64,000 nucleotides of DNA from Actinomyces sp. (lineage in GTDB: Bacteria > Actinomycetota > Actinomycetes > Actinomycetales > Actinomycetaceae): assembly GCF_030530635.1 (NCBI RefSeq), contig NZ_JAUMUL010000002.1, forward strand, positions 11,488-75,487, written 5' to 3'. The notes under the pieces were generated by a model, which was not told where the DNA came from, did not search any database, and was given only the letters and a program-made list of their open reading frames with translations. Of the stretch, positions 9,070 to 16,222 are shown in pieces; the first letter of the stretch is position 1; each line of letters starts with the position of its first letter. Made by a program: the position numbers and the translations under genes.

Positions 9070-12000
9070 ATGCAGTTCAAGTTCAAGATACAGGACTACC
9101 AGACCGAGGCGGCACGGGCCGTGACCGAGGTCTTCGAGGGCCAACCGAACCAGGCCCCGCTCGCATACCTGCGCGACATGGGCAGCGGCATCGGGAAGAA
9201 GGGGCAGCGGCTGCTGCAGCTCGACTCCGACACAGGCTACGGCAACGCGAGAATCGCGCTAGCGCCCGACGCGCTCCTGCGCAATGTAAGGCGAATCCAG
9301 CAGGGCAACCAAATCATGGAGTCGGCGTCCCTTAGCACCGAGATCGGCGGCATATGCCTCGACGTCGAGATGGAGACCGGCACGGGCAAGACCTACGTGT
9401 ACATCAAGACGATGTTCGAACTCAACCGCCTGTATTGCTGGAGCAAGTTCATCGTGGTGGTGCCCTCCATCGCTATCCGCGAGGGCGTGAACAAGACGTT
9501 TGAGACCACCGAGCAGCACTTCTTCGAGCAGTACGGCAAGCGCATCCGCTACTTCGTCTACAACAGCTACCGCCTGACCGAGATCGACCGCTACTCAGAG
9601 GACGACGGCATCTGCTGCATGATCATCAACATGCAGGCGTTCAACACCTCCATGAAGGAAGGCGCCAAGAACAAGTACGCCCGCAAGATCTTCGAGCCGC
9701 AGGACGACTTCCAGAGCCGCAAGCCCATCGATGTGATCGCCGCAAACCGCCCCATCGTCATCCAGGACGAGCCCCAGAAGATGGGTGGAAAGGCCACGCA
9801 GGACGGCATCAAGCGGTTCAACCCGCTCTTCTCGCTCTCTTACTCTGCGACCATCCCGCGCGACCGCAAGGGCGACCTGCTGCACAACCTGGTGTTCGAG
9901 CTAGACACACTCGACGCCTACAACCAGCGCCTCGTGAAGCGCATCGAGGTGAAGGGCTTCGAGCTCAAGCACATGCGCGGCACCGACAGCTACCTCTACC
10001 TACAGGATGTTGTCGTGAGCCGCAGCGCGCCTCCCGTGGCCGTGATCGAGCACAAGTACCTGGGCGCCAGCGGCAAGGTGACCAAACAGATCCACCGCTT
10101 CAACGTGGGCGACTCCATCTACGACGCGAGCGGTCCCACCAAGCTCGAGGCGTACCGCGACTTCACCATCGCGCCTGACGGCATCATCCCCGACATGGAG
10201 GGACAATCAGCTTGCGTGCGGTTCCTCAACGGCGAGGTCATCTGGAAGGGCGAGGTGTACGGCGACTCCGCCGAGGAGGACATGCGCCGCGTCCAGATCC
10301 GCGAGACCATCCGTTCGCACCTGGAGAAGGAGGAAGCCCTCTTCGCGCGGGGTATCAAGTGCCTATCGCTCTTCTTCATCGACGAGGTGGCCCGCTACCG
10401 CGCCTACGGCGATGACGGCGAGGAGCTGACTGTAGGCTACGGAAAGGTGTTCGAGGAGGAATACGCCCGCTGCGTCGAGGAGTACCTGGCGCAGCTGCCG
10501 CTCAACGAGCCGTATCGCGCCTACCTGGCCGGCATCTCCGCGCACGAGACCCACAAGGGCTACTTCTCCATCGACAAGAAGGGCCGGGCCATCGACTCGA
10601 CTACTAAGCGCGGCAGCGATGAGTCCGACGACAAGAGCGCCTACGACCTGATCCTGCGCAACAAAGAGCGGCTGCTTTCTTTCGATGAGCCGACGAGGTT
10701 CATCTTTTCGCACTCGGCGCTGCGCGAGGGCTGGGACAACCCGAACATCTTCCAGATCTGCGCGCTCAAGCACTCGGACAACGAGACCGGCAAGCGCCAG
10801 GAGGTCGGGCGCGGCCTGCGTCTGTGCGTCGACTCGACCGGCGAGCGGCAGGACCTCGCCGCGCTCGGCGAGGAGGAGGTGCACTCCGTCAACGTGCTGA
10901 CCGTGGTGGCCTCGGAGAGCTACAGCGACTTCACCTTGTCCCTGCAGAGCGACATCAGGAGCGGCCTGCATGCGAGGCCCACGCACGTCACCGACGGCTT
11001 CCTCAAGGGCAAGGTTGTCACGATGCCGGACTCCACCGAGGTCACGTTCTCCGAAAAGGAGTCCAAGATCGCCTACGCGTGGCTGCTGCGGAACAACTAC
11101 ATCGACTACGAGGGCACGCCGACCGATCGCTTCCGCGAGGAAGGCTTCAACGTGGTTGCCGTGGAGCGGTTGCCCGAGGACATGCAGGCTAAGGCGCCGG
11201 CCATCGAGGCTCTGGTAAAGAGCGTGTACGACCCGCACGCCCTCGACGGCATGGTGAGCAACGGCCTGGAGACGAAGATCCCCGCCAATAAGCTCAACGA
11301 CAACTTCGAGCGCACGGCCTTCCAGGAGCTGTGGGGCCGCATCCACGGCAAGTACGCCTACACGGTGGAGTTCGACAGCGCGGAGCTCGTCGAGCACGCA
11401 GTGGCCCGCATCGACAAGGACCTGATGGTGAGCGAGCTCGCCTACGCAATGACCGTGGGCACTCAGCACGACAGCCTGAGCCGCGACGACCTTGACGTCC
11501 AGGGGCAGTTCAAGGTGAGGCGCACCGCGCAGGAGAAGGTCGACAGCGGTGCCGTTACCGGCGTGACTTACGACCTTCTCGGTGAGGTGGCCGCCCAGGC
11601 GAGCATCACCAGACGGACGGCCGCCGCGATCCTCGCGAAGATCCACCCTGCCAAATTCGCCCTGTATGCCAAGAACCCCGAGGAGTTCATCGCCAAGGTG
11701 GCCAAGCTCATCGTGAGCGAGAAGGCCACGATGGTCGTTGATCACGTGGAGTACCACGCCATCGACGACGAGTACGGCACGACGATCTTCACCGAGCGCA
11801 TGCCCCGAAACGCGAGCAGCGCCATGAGCGTGAAGAAGGGCATCCAGGACTACGTCTTCCCAGACTCGGATGGAGAGGCCGGTTTCGCGCGTGATTTGGA
11901 TGCCGCAGATGAGGTAGAAGTCTATGCCAAGCTGCCGAGGGCTTTTGCTATACCGACGCCTGTAGGGAACTATTCTCCGGACTGGGCGATCGCCTTCAAG

Positions 12001-12198
12001 AAGGGTGTCGTGCAGCACGTCTACTTCGTGGCGGAGACCAAGGGGTCGCTCGACTCGCTTGAGTTCCGCGGCGTGGAAGAGGCGAAGATTGCCTGTGCGA
12101 AAAAGCTGTTCAATCAAGCTAATACGACTGACGTGCGGTATCACGAAGTAACGAGCTACACCGATCTGTTGGAGCTGGTCAGCGGTGGAATGGAGTAG
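9070..12198 (+). CDS. res: Type III R-M restriction subunit (Res)
   Basis: A 1042-residue SF2 ATPase-endonuclease. Walker A is ETGTGKT (102-108), the DEAD-like box is DEPQ (233-236), SATI follows near 260, and motif VI-like GRGLRLCVD is near 580. The C-terminus carries a PD-(D/E)xK nuclease: PDWA with D971, then E989-T-K991. All catalytic positions appear intact. Res and Mod form a complex that slides on DNA and cuts near unmethylated sites. This is the last gene of the island operon; only a guaA tail follows. Confidence 0.93.
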   Translation: MQFKFKIQDYQTEAARAVTEVFEGQPNQAPLAYLRDMGSGIGKKGQRLLQLDSDTGYGNARIALAPDALLRNVRRIQQGNQIMESASLSTEIGGICLDVEMETGTGKTYVYIKTMFELNRLYCWSKFIVVVPSIAIREGVNKTFETTEQHFFEQYGKRIRYFVYNSYRLTEIDRYSEDDGICCMIINMQAFNTSMKEGAKNKYARKIFEPQDDFQSRKPIDVIAANRPIVIQDEPQKMGGKATQDGIKRFNPLFSLSYSATIPRDRKGDLLHNLVFELDTLDAYNQRLVKRIEVKGFELKHMRGTDSYLYLQDVVVSRSAPPVAVIEHKYLGASGKVTKQIHRFNVGDSIYDASGPTKLEAYRDFTIAPDGIIPDMEGQSACVRFLNGEVIWKGEVYGDSAEEDMRRVQIRETIRSHLEKEEALFARGIKCLSLFFIDEVARYRAYGDDGEELTVGYGKVFEEEYARCVEEYLAQLPLNEPYRAYLAGISAHETHKGYFSIDKKGRAIDSTTKRGSDESDDKSAYDLILRNKERLLSFDEPTRFIFSHSALREGWDNPNIFQICALKHSDNETGKRQEVGRGLRLCVDSTGERQDLAALGEEEVHSVNVLTVVASESYSDFTLSLQSDIRSGLHARPTHVTDGFLKGKVVTMPDSTEVTFSEKESKIAYAWLLRNNYIDYEGTPTDRFREEGFNVVAVERLPEDMQAKAPAIEALVKSVYDPHALDGMVSNGLETKIPANKLNDNFERTAFQELWGRIHGKYAYTVEFDSAELVEHAVARIDKDLMVSELAYAMTVGTQHDSLSRDDLDVQGQFKVRRTAQEKVDSGAVTGVTYDLLGEVAAQASITRRTAAAILAKIHPAKFALYAKNPEEFIAKVAKLIVSEKATMVVDHVEYHAIDDEYGTTIFTERMPRNASSAMSVKKGIQDYVFPDSDGEAGFARDLDAADEVEVYAKLPRAFAIPTPVGNYSPDWAIAFKKGVVQHVYFVAETKGSLDSLEFRGVEEAKIACAKKLFNQANTTDVRYHEVTSYTDLLELVSGGME

Positions 12199-12207
12199 AG
12201 CGAGGCT

Positions 12208-12345
12208 ATGACGGCGGACTGGACGCGTCTTCCCTACGATGTGCTGGCCCGCATCTCCACGCGCATCACCAACGCCGTCCCCGAGGTCAACCGCGTGGTG
12301 CTGGACGTGACCAGCAAGCCCCCCGCCACCATCGAGTGGGAGTAG
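12208..12345 (+). pseudogene. guaA: Displaced guaA 3' end (45 codons)
   Basis: An in-frame ATG opens 45 codons reading MTADWTRLPYDVLARIS... and ending TSKPPATIEWE, the last part of the GuaA dimerisation domain. Homology to guaA breaks just upstream of 12208, where island DNA begins. This is the fragment expected when an element integrates into the 3' end of guaA and supplies its own replacement tail. It has no catalytic domain and is unlikely to be functional. Confidence 0.85.
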
Positions 12346-12348
12346 CGG
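12294..12348. repeat. Right guaA-tail direct repeat (putative attR)
   Basis: Identical over 55 bases to the first 55 bases of the window, including the guaA stop codon and three bases beyond, then divergent. It forms the right boundary of the defence island. Confidence 0.75.
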
Positions 12349-12510
12349 GCGACGTCACCCTGTTAGCCAGGGAGAGCCCCTTGAGGAGACGATGACATGG
12401 CAGAGGTTTCGCGGCAGCTCGCCGTTGTCTTGGGCCTGGAATAGGCACAACCTAAAGAGGGTCTTCCGGTTTGGTGCGTGGGAGCTCACGTGCAGGGCTG
12501 TGGCCGGGGC

Positions 12511-12541
12511 GGAAGTGTCAATTTTGATGACAAACACTTCC
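12511..12541. promoter_or_regulatory. Inverted repeat motif 1 upstream of guaA paralogue
   Basis: GGAAGTGT (12511-12518) and ACACTTCC (12534-12541) form a perfect 8-bp inverted repeat. Nested inside is TGTCA-N7-TGACA (12516-12532) with spacer ATTTTGA. The right half, GATGACAAAC at 12526-12535, is the exact reverse complement of 12616-12625. It could be an operator or an RNA stem. Confidence 0.45.
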
Positions 12542-12615
12542 GATGCCCTCCATAGCCGACCCGGCACCCGCATGATTCCAACGTTTTGTTCGCTGCCGCC
12601 AACGCCCCCGGACTC

Positions 12616-12635
12616 GTTTGTCATCGATTTTGACA
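12616..12635. promoter_or_regulatory. Inverted repeat motif 2 upstream of guaA paralogue
   Basis: TGTCA (12619-12623) and TGACA (12631-12635) with a 7-base spacer repeat the architecture of the motif at 12516-12532, about 100 bases upstream and in the opposite orientation. It lies about 110 bases before the gene start. This fits a pair of operator sites for a dimeric regulator; the regulator is unknown. Confidence 0.45.
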
Positions 12636-12742
12636 TCTTGGCTGCCCACTCATCGGGAGTGGGCGGCTCCTTCCGCGCCGCCCTGGGGGATGGCAGTAGA
12701 GTCGGGCGCGAACCCGCGCACGCGACGATGAAGGAGACCGCC

Positions 12743-13726
12743 GTGGACTTCACCTCCAACCAACGCCCCGCCGACATGGAGCGCATCACCACCCCCGAAC
12801 TGGCGGACGCCTTCATCGCCGGGGCCGTCGACGCCGTGCGCGCGCAGGTCGGCGACGGCAAGGTGCTGCTGGCCCTGTCCGGCGGCGTCGACTCCTCCGT
12901 CGTCGCCGCACTACTCGTCAAGGCGATCGGCAAGCAGCTGATCAGCGTCCACGTCAACCACGGCCTGATGCGCAAGGGCGAGTCCGAGCAGGTGATCGAG
13001 GTCTTCCGGGACGGGCTGGACGCCAACCTCGTGTACGTCGACGCCACGGACCGGTTCCTGAACCTGCTGGCGGGCGTGGCCGAGCCCGAGGCCAAGCGCA
13101 AGCTCATCGGCGTGGAGTTCATCAACGTGTTCGCCGAGGAGGCGGCGAAGCTCGAGGGCGTCGGCTTCCTGGGGCAGGGCACCATCTACCCCGACATCCT
13201 CGAGTCCGAGAAGGGCGTCAAGGCCCACCACAACGTCGGCGGCCTGCCCGAGGACATGGACTTCGAACTGGTTGAGCCCGTAAAGCTCCTGTACAAGGAC
13301 GAGGTGCGCGTCGTCGGCCGCCGGCTCGGCCTGCCGGAGTCCATGGTGGAGCGTCAGCCCTTCCCCGGCCCGGGGCTGGGGGTGCGCTGCCTGGGGGCCA
13401 TCACCCGCGACCGCCTGGAGGCGCTGCGCGAGGCCGACGCCGTCGTCCGTGAGGAGATCGAGGCCGCCGGCCAGGACATCTGGCAGTACTTCTGCGTGGT
13501 GCCGGATATGCGCGCCACCGGCGTGCGCGACGGCAGGCGCGCCTTCGACTGGCCCGTCATCATCCGCTGCGTCAACACCGTCGACGCCATGACCGCCGAG
13601 GTGCCCGAGCTCGACTGGGCGCTGCTGCGGCGGATCACCGCCCGCATCCTGGCGGAAGTTCCCGGCGTGTGCCGTGTGGCCTACGACCTCACCCCCAAGC
13701 CCGTCGGCACCATCGAGTGGGAGTAG
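12743..13726 (+). CDS. GMP synthetase lacking the glutaminase domain
   Basis: About 327 residues from a GTG preceded by AAGGAG at ideal spacing; ATG at 12728 or 12776 are alternatives. It has the ATP-pyrophosphatase P-loop LSGGVDSSV, the MRKGE and FLGQGTIYPDILES segments, QPFPGPGLGVRCLG, and a C-terminus ending KPVGTIEWE. It is therefore the synthetase and dimerisation half of GuaA without the ~200-residue class I amidotransferase found in bacterial GuaA. It must use free ammonia or a separate glutaminase, as archaeal GuaAb does. The chromosome presumably also has the full-length guaA whose tail opens the window, so this is a second, diverged copy. Confidence 0.85.
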   Translation: MDFTSNQRPADMERITTPELADAFIAGAVDAVRAQVGDGKVLLALSGGVDSSVVAALLVKAIGKQLISVHVNHGLMRKGESEQVIEVFRDGLDANLVYVDATDRFLNLLAGVAEPEAKRKLIGVEFINVFAEEAAKLEGVGFLGQGTIYPDILESEKGVKAHHNVGGLPEDMDFELVEPVKLLYKDEVRVVGRRLGLPESMVERQPFPGPGLGVRCLGAITRDRLEALREADAVVREEIEAAGQDIWQYFCVVPDMRATGVRDGRRAFDWPVIIRCVNTVDAMTAEVPELDWALLRRITARILAEVPGVCRVAYDLTPKPVGTIEWE

Positions 13727-13821
13727 TCGGTCGGATTCCCGCCGTCCCTGCTCCCGCGCACCGTGTCGTGCAGCGGGGATGCTCTGAGCGCGGCGCCACA
13801 AACACGGAGTGCATAACGACT

Positions 13822-13861
13822 TATCCCAAACAAGTGCAGCATGCTGCACTTGTTTGGGATA
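13822..13861. repeat. Perfect 40-bp palindrome
   Basis: The two 20-base halves are exact reverse complements with no loop: TATCCCAAACAAGTGCAGCA followed by its complement, centred on GCATGC at 13839-13844. It lies about 95 bases after the guaA paralogue stop. It is too perfect and loopless for a typical terminator and has no T-tract. Possible roles are a dimeric-protein binding site, a recombination or resolution site, or an insertion scar. Confidence 0.85.
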
Positions 13862-13978
13862 GCGGTATGGAGATTCGCGGCTGCTCGTGTTTGGGGGTGT
13901 GGTGGTTGGTGGTGCGGGCCTTCGTGGCGCCGCGGTCTTCGGGGCGCTGGGGCTGCGGGGTGTGTTGGGTACGCCCCT

Positions 13979-14073
13979 TCGGTGTCTACTACGCCGGTTA
14001 GGCCTTTGCTGAAGGCTGCGCAGCCCTTCAACAAACACCTAACCGGAGTAGTAGAGGTCGAACCGGCGTAGTA
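13979..14073. repeat. Structured intergenic repeat, copy 1
   Basis: GTCTACTACGCCGGTTAGG and CCTAACCGGAGTAGTAGA form an imperfect ~18-bp inverted repeat enclosing an inner hairpin (TGAAGGCTG/CAGCCCTTCA). A further unit, AACCGGCGTAGTAGAC, follows at 14057-14072. Related units occur at 34189-34302 and one at 21545-21558, which suggests a dispersed family of intergenic palindromic elements in this genome. Confidence 0.6.
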
Positions 14074-14432
14074 GACGGCCCCCGGGCACGGCCCCGGGCC
14101 CCAATGACGCTGCTGGCCACGCGTCGGGACCAGGGGTGTTGCCCAGCCGCCCAGCCCCCGCGGCCCGACACGCTCCCGGAACCCCAGCCCCCCGGCAGCG
14201 ACCCCCTATGCCGGCCCAGTTCACCCTGAAGGCAATCCGGACCCAGACCCCGCGCACACCTGCGCGCTGGCGAACACGCCGGCACCCACCACACCCACAA
14301 ACGCGAAGAGTCCGTTAACGACACCGACTGCCTCAAGATGGTGGCACTTCTGGAGGAGTATCCCGCTCGCTGACGCCGCCGGCGGCGTGGACTCGGCCAG
14401 AACCTACAATTGCGCCCGATGACGATTCGCCC
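14074..14432. other. Gene-free stretch
   Basis: No supported gene. It contains a segment (14293-14332) with CAAACGCGAAGAGTCCG and ACACCGACTG that resembles 21563-21600 (CAAACACGAAGAGTCTG and CGCCGACTG). The shared segment is a second hint of dispersed intergenic repeats. The DNA between is GC-rich and featureless to me. Confidence 0.5.
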
Positions 14433-14625
14433 TTGCTGAAGGATGCCGCGGAGCACGTCAACGTGCCCGGCGCGCCGCTACTTTCCCGGCTGCGAGCGGA
14501 GAAAGCGGAGAGGGATCAAGAGCGGGATCTGCCACCGCCTCCAGATCGACCTCACCTACTCCTCGAACCGGATCGAGGGCAGTCGGCTCTCCGAGGACCA
14601 GACTCGTCTCATCTTCGGGAGCTAA
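14433..14625 (+). pseudogene. Fic-family protein remnant
   Basis: One frame reads LLKDAAEHVNVPGAPLLSRL and on to about RAEKAERDQER; a second frame continues with HRLQIDLTYSSNRIEGSRLS and EDQTRLIF. Together they match the N-terminal part of Fic (AMPylating) proteins, where an NxIEG motif precedes the Fic domain. A frameshift near 14520-14530 separates the halves, and the catalytic HPFxxGNGR domain is absent. The sequence then runs into the tail of a decayed reductase on the other strand, so a deletion probably fused the two remnants. Confidence 0.65.
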
Positions 14626-14645
14626 TACGAATCGCCGGTGGCCAC

Positions 14646-15297
14646 TCACTCCTTGCCGAAGTTCTCGGGCTTCATCTCAGCGAGGCGGCAATCGATGTCG
14701 GCCAGCTCCGCGGCGGTGAGCGCAATGTCCGCGGCGGGACATGTTGATCACGTTCTGGATGGCGACGACGGGCGTCACGGCGTGTGCGCGGCGCAGGTAG
14801 TCCTCGCCGGTCTCGGAGATTCCCCAGTTGAGCACCTTCCCCTCGGCCATGAGTTCGGCCATGGTCTGGGCCACGGCCTCCGGCTCGGTGTTGGGATCGA
14901 TGCGGGCCTGATACACCAGGTCGAGGTGGTCGAACCCCAGCTGGCGGAGCGATCTCTCCACCGTGGCGCGAATGGCCGCCGCGGAGGAGTCGAGGGTGAG
15001 GCTGTGATCGGCGTTGATGGTCACTCCGAACTTGGTGGCCACGACCACCTGCTTGCGATACGGGGCCAAGGCCGTGCCCACGACCTCCTCGTTGATTGAG
15101 GACTTGCCTGACCGGGTGGTGCCGGTGTAGGTGGTGGCCGTGTCGAAGTAGGTGTAGCCGGCCTCGACCGCCTCGCATACGGTGCGCACGCCGTCGTCGA
15201 ACTCCATCGCGTACCCGTGCGCATGGCTGATGCCCATGCAGCCGTAGCCGATAGGTGCGACCTCGAACCCGCTTCCGCCGAGCCTGCGCTTGCTCAT
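14646..15297 (-). pseudogene. Aldo/keto reductase with internal deletion
   Basis: The first ~186 residues are a good aldo/keto reductase N-terminal half: MSKRRLGGSG start, IGYGCMG, FDTATTY with catalytic Asp and Tyr, VVATKFG with the Lys, and LDLVYQARID (the usual His is Gln). After NVINMSR the frame shifts, and the shifted frame gives the family C-terminus (LTAAELADIDCRLAEMKPEN, then a stop at 14646). Roughly 110 residues of the barrel are missing between them (normal length ~330). The enzyme cannot be functional. Confidence 0.8.
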
Positions 15298-15610
15298 TAC
15301 GCCTCTCTTCTGCGCCGACCGGATGCGTGTCAGGTACCGACATCCTCGGCGTCTCGCAATACAAATATAACTCTGATCTTCGGTCCGAGTCGAACACCCG
15401 TATTCTATCGCTTATGCATGCGTGACGTATGCGGAAGGTTCGGTTGTGGCTCTTTGAGCGTATACGAATGGGACTCGCAACCGGAATCCCCCTGGACTCC
15501 TGCCTCGCCGCCCAGGATTGTCTCAACGAAGGCCTCGACTACTCGCAACCCGTTCGTCGACTGAGTGACCACGCATCGCAAAGCGGGGGCTTGGCCTACA
15601 ATCACACCCC
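15298..15610. other. Gene-free stretch upstream of the decayed reductase
   Basis: About 310 bases without a supported gene. An AT-rich patch (AATACAAATATAAC, 15358-15371) sits where the minus-strand reductase promoter would be expected. No terminator or repeat is obvious. Confidence 0.5.
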
Positions 15611-16135
15611 ATGTCGATCGACGACGAGGCCGTGCTGATCCGGCCACTGCGCCCCGAGGAGACGCCTCTACTGGAGGACTTCCTGCTGGAGGCCGTCTAT
15701 GTGCCCGAGGACTTCACCGGGCAGGTGCCGCGCAGCGTCATCTACGACGACCCCCTGTGCCGCGCCCACTTCGAGGGTTTCGGGACGCTGCCGGATGACC
15801 GGGCGCTGGTTGCGGAAGTTGACGGTCGCGTGGTCGGTGCCTGCTGGGTACGCACCACCGAGGGCTACGGTCACCTGGACGATTCCACGCCGGCCTTCTC
15901 CATTTCCTTGTACCGGGAGTTTCGGGGCCGGGGAATCGGCACCCGGATGCTGCAGCGCATGCTTGAGCAACTGCGTCAGGCCGGCTACGCGCGTGCCTCG
16001 CTCGGCGTCGCCAAGGCCAACCGGGCCGCGCACCTGTATGAGCGGATGGGTTTCCGGATTGTGGGCGACGGCTTTGACGACACCGAATGGTTGATGGTGT
16101 GTGAACTCCAAGATGTGCCCGTAGATCCCCGGTAG
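15611..16135 (+). CDS. GNAT-family N-acetyltransferase
   Basis: A 174-residue GNAT protein. The acetyl-CoA-binding core is visible as ISLYREFRGRGIGTRMLQRM (about residues 97-116; R/QxxGxG/A signature), followed by the family-typical LGVAKANRAAHLYERMGF. It transfers an acetyl group from acetyl-CoA to an amine; the substrate is unknown. It starts at an ATG following CCC and has no strong ribosome site. It is convergent with the SDR gene that ends at 16223. Confidence 0.85.
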   Translation: MSIDDEAVLIRPLRPEETPLLEDFLLEAVYVPEDFTGQVPRSVIYDDPLCRAHFEGFGTLPDDRALVAEVDGRVVGACWVRTTEGYGHLDDSTPAFSISLYREFRGRGIGTRMLQRMLEQLRQAGYARASLGVAKANRAAHLYERMGFRIVGDGFDDTEWLMVCELQDVPVDPR

Positions 16136-16222
16136 AGACCAGACTGCCGGCGGCCAACCGTCCCAACGGTGAACGGTCAGCAGCCGGCGCCGGGCCGGGA
16201 CCCCGCGTCCGGGAGCCCGGCG

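Larger units (their letters stand above)
53..12293. mobile_element. Defence island between guaA-tail repeats, no integrase seen
   Basis: The segment is bounded by identical guaA 3' ends and holds six plus-strand defence genes with almost no space between them. Sampled GC is lower than in the flanking chromosome: 65% at 2401-2460 in the helicase, 55% at 7741-7800 in mod, 53% at 5881-5940 and 48% at 6841-6900 in herA, all counted by hand. No integrase, transposase, relaxase or phage gene is visible, so the element is either mobilised in trans or is an immobilised remnant. The boundaries are inferred from the repeats. Confidence 0.7.
12346..12742. other. Leader region of the second GMP synthetase
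   Basis: About 400 bases with no supported gene. An open frame runs through it into the downstream gene, but its translation up to about 12728 has no family resemblance and no ribosome site supports an early start. It contains two related inverted motifs, listed separately. Confidence 0.6.

Noticed and set aside
10363..12144. 593-residue open frame on the minus strand
   Set aside because: It is antisense to res, has low-complexity Arg/Leu/Val-rich content and no family motif; long antisense frames are expected at high GC.
468..12198. DISARM or BREX system
   Set aside because: The helicase resembles DrmD-like enzymes, but drmA, drmB and drmC are absent, and there is no PglZ, BrxC or Lon-like BrxL gene.
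12392..12742. N-terminal extension of the short GMP synthetase to 12392
   Set aside because: The extension has no similarity to GuaA or an amidotransferase and no ribosome site, while GTG 12743 has AAGGAG at ideal spacing.
14136..14318. Small Pro/Arg-rich gene
   Set aside because: The composition simply mirrors GC-rich intergenic DNA, and there is no start signal.
13727..14432. tRNA gene as integration target near the hotspot
   Set aside because: I found no cloverleaf or TTCGA-type T-arm in this stretch; the repeats point to guaA as the target instead.
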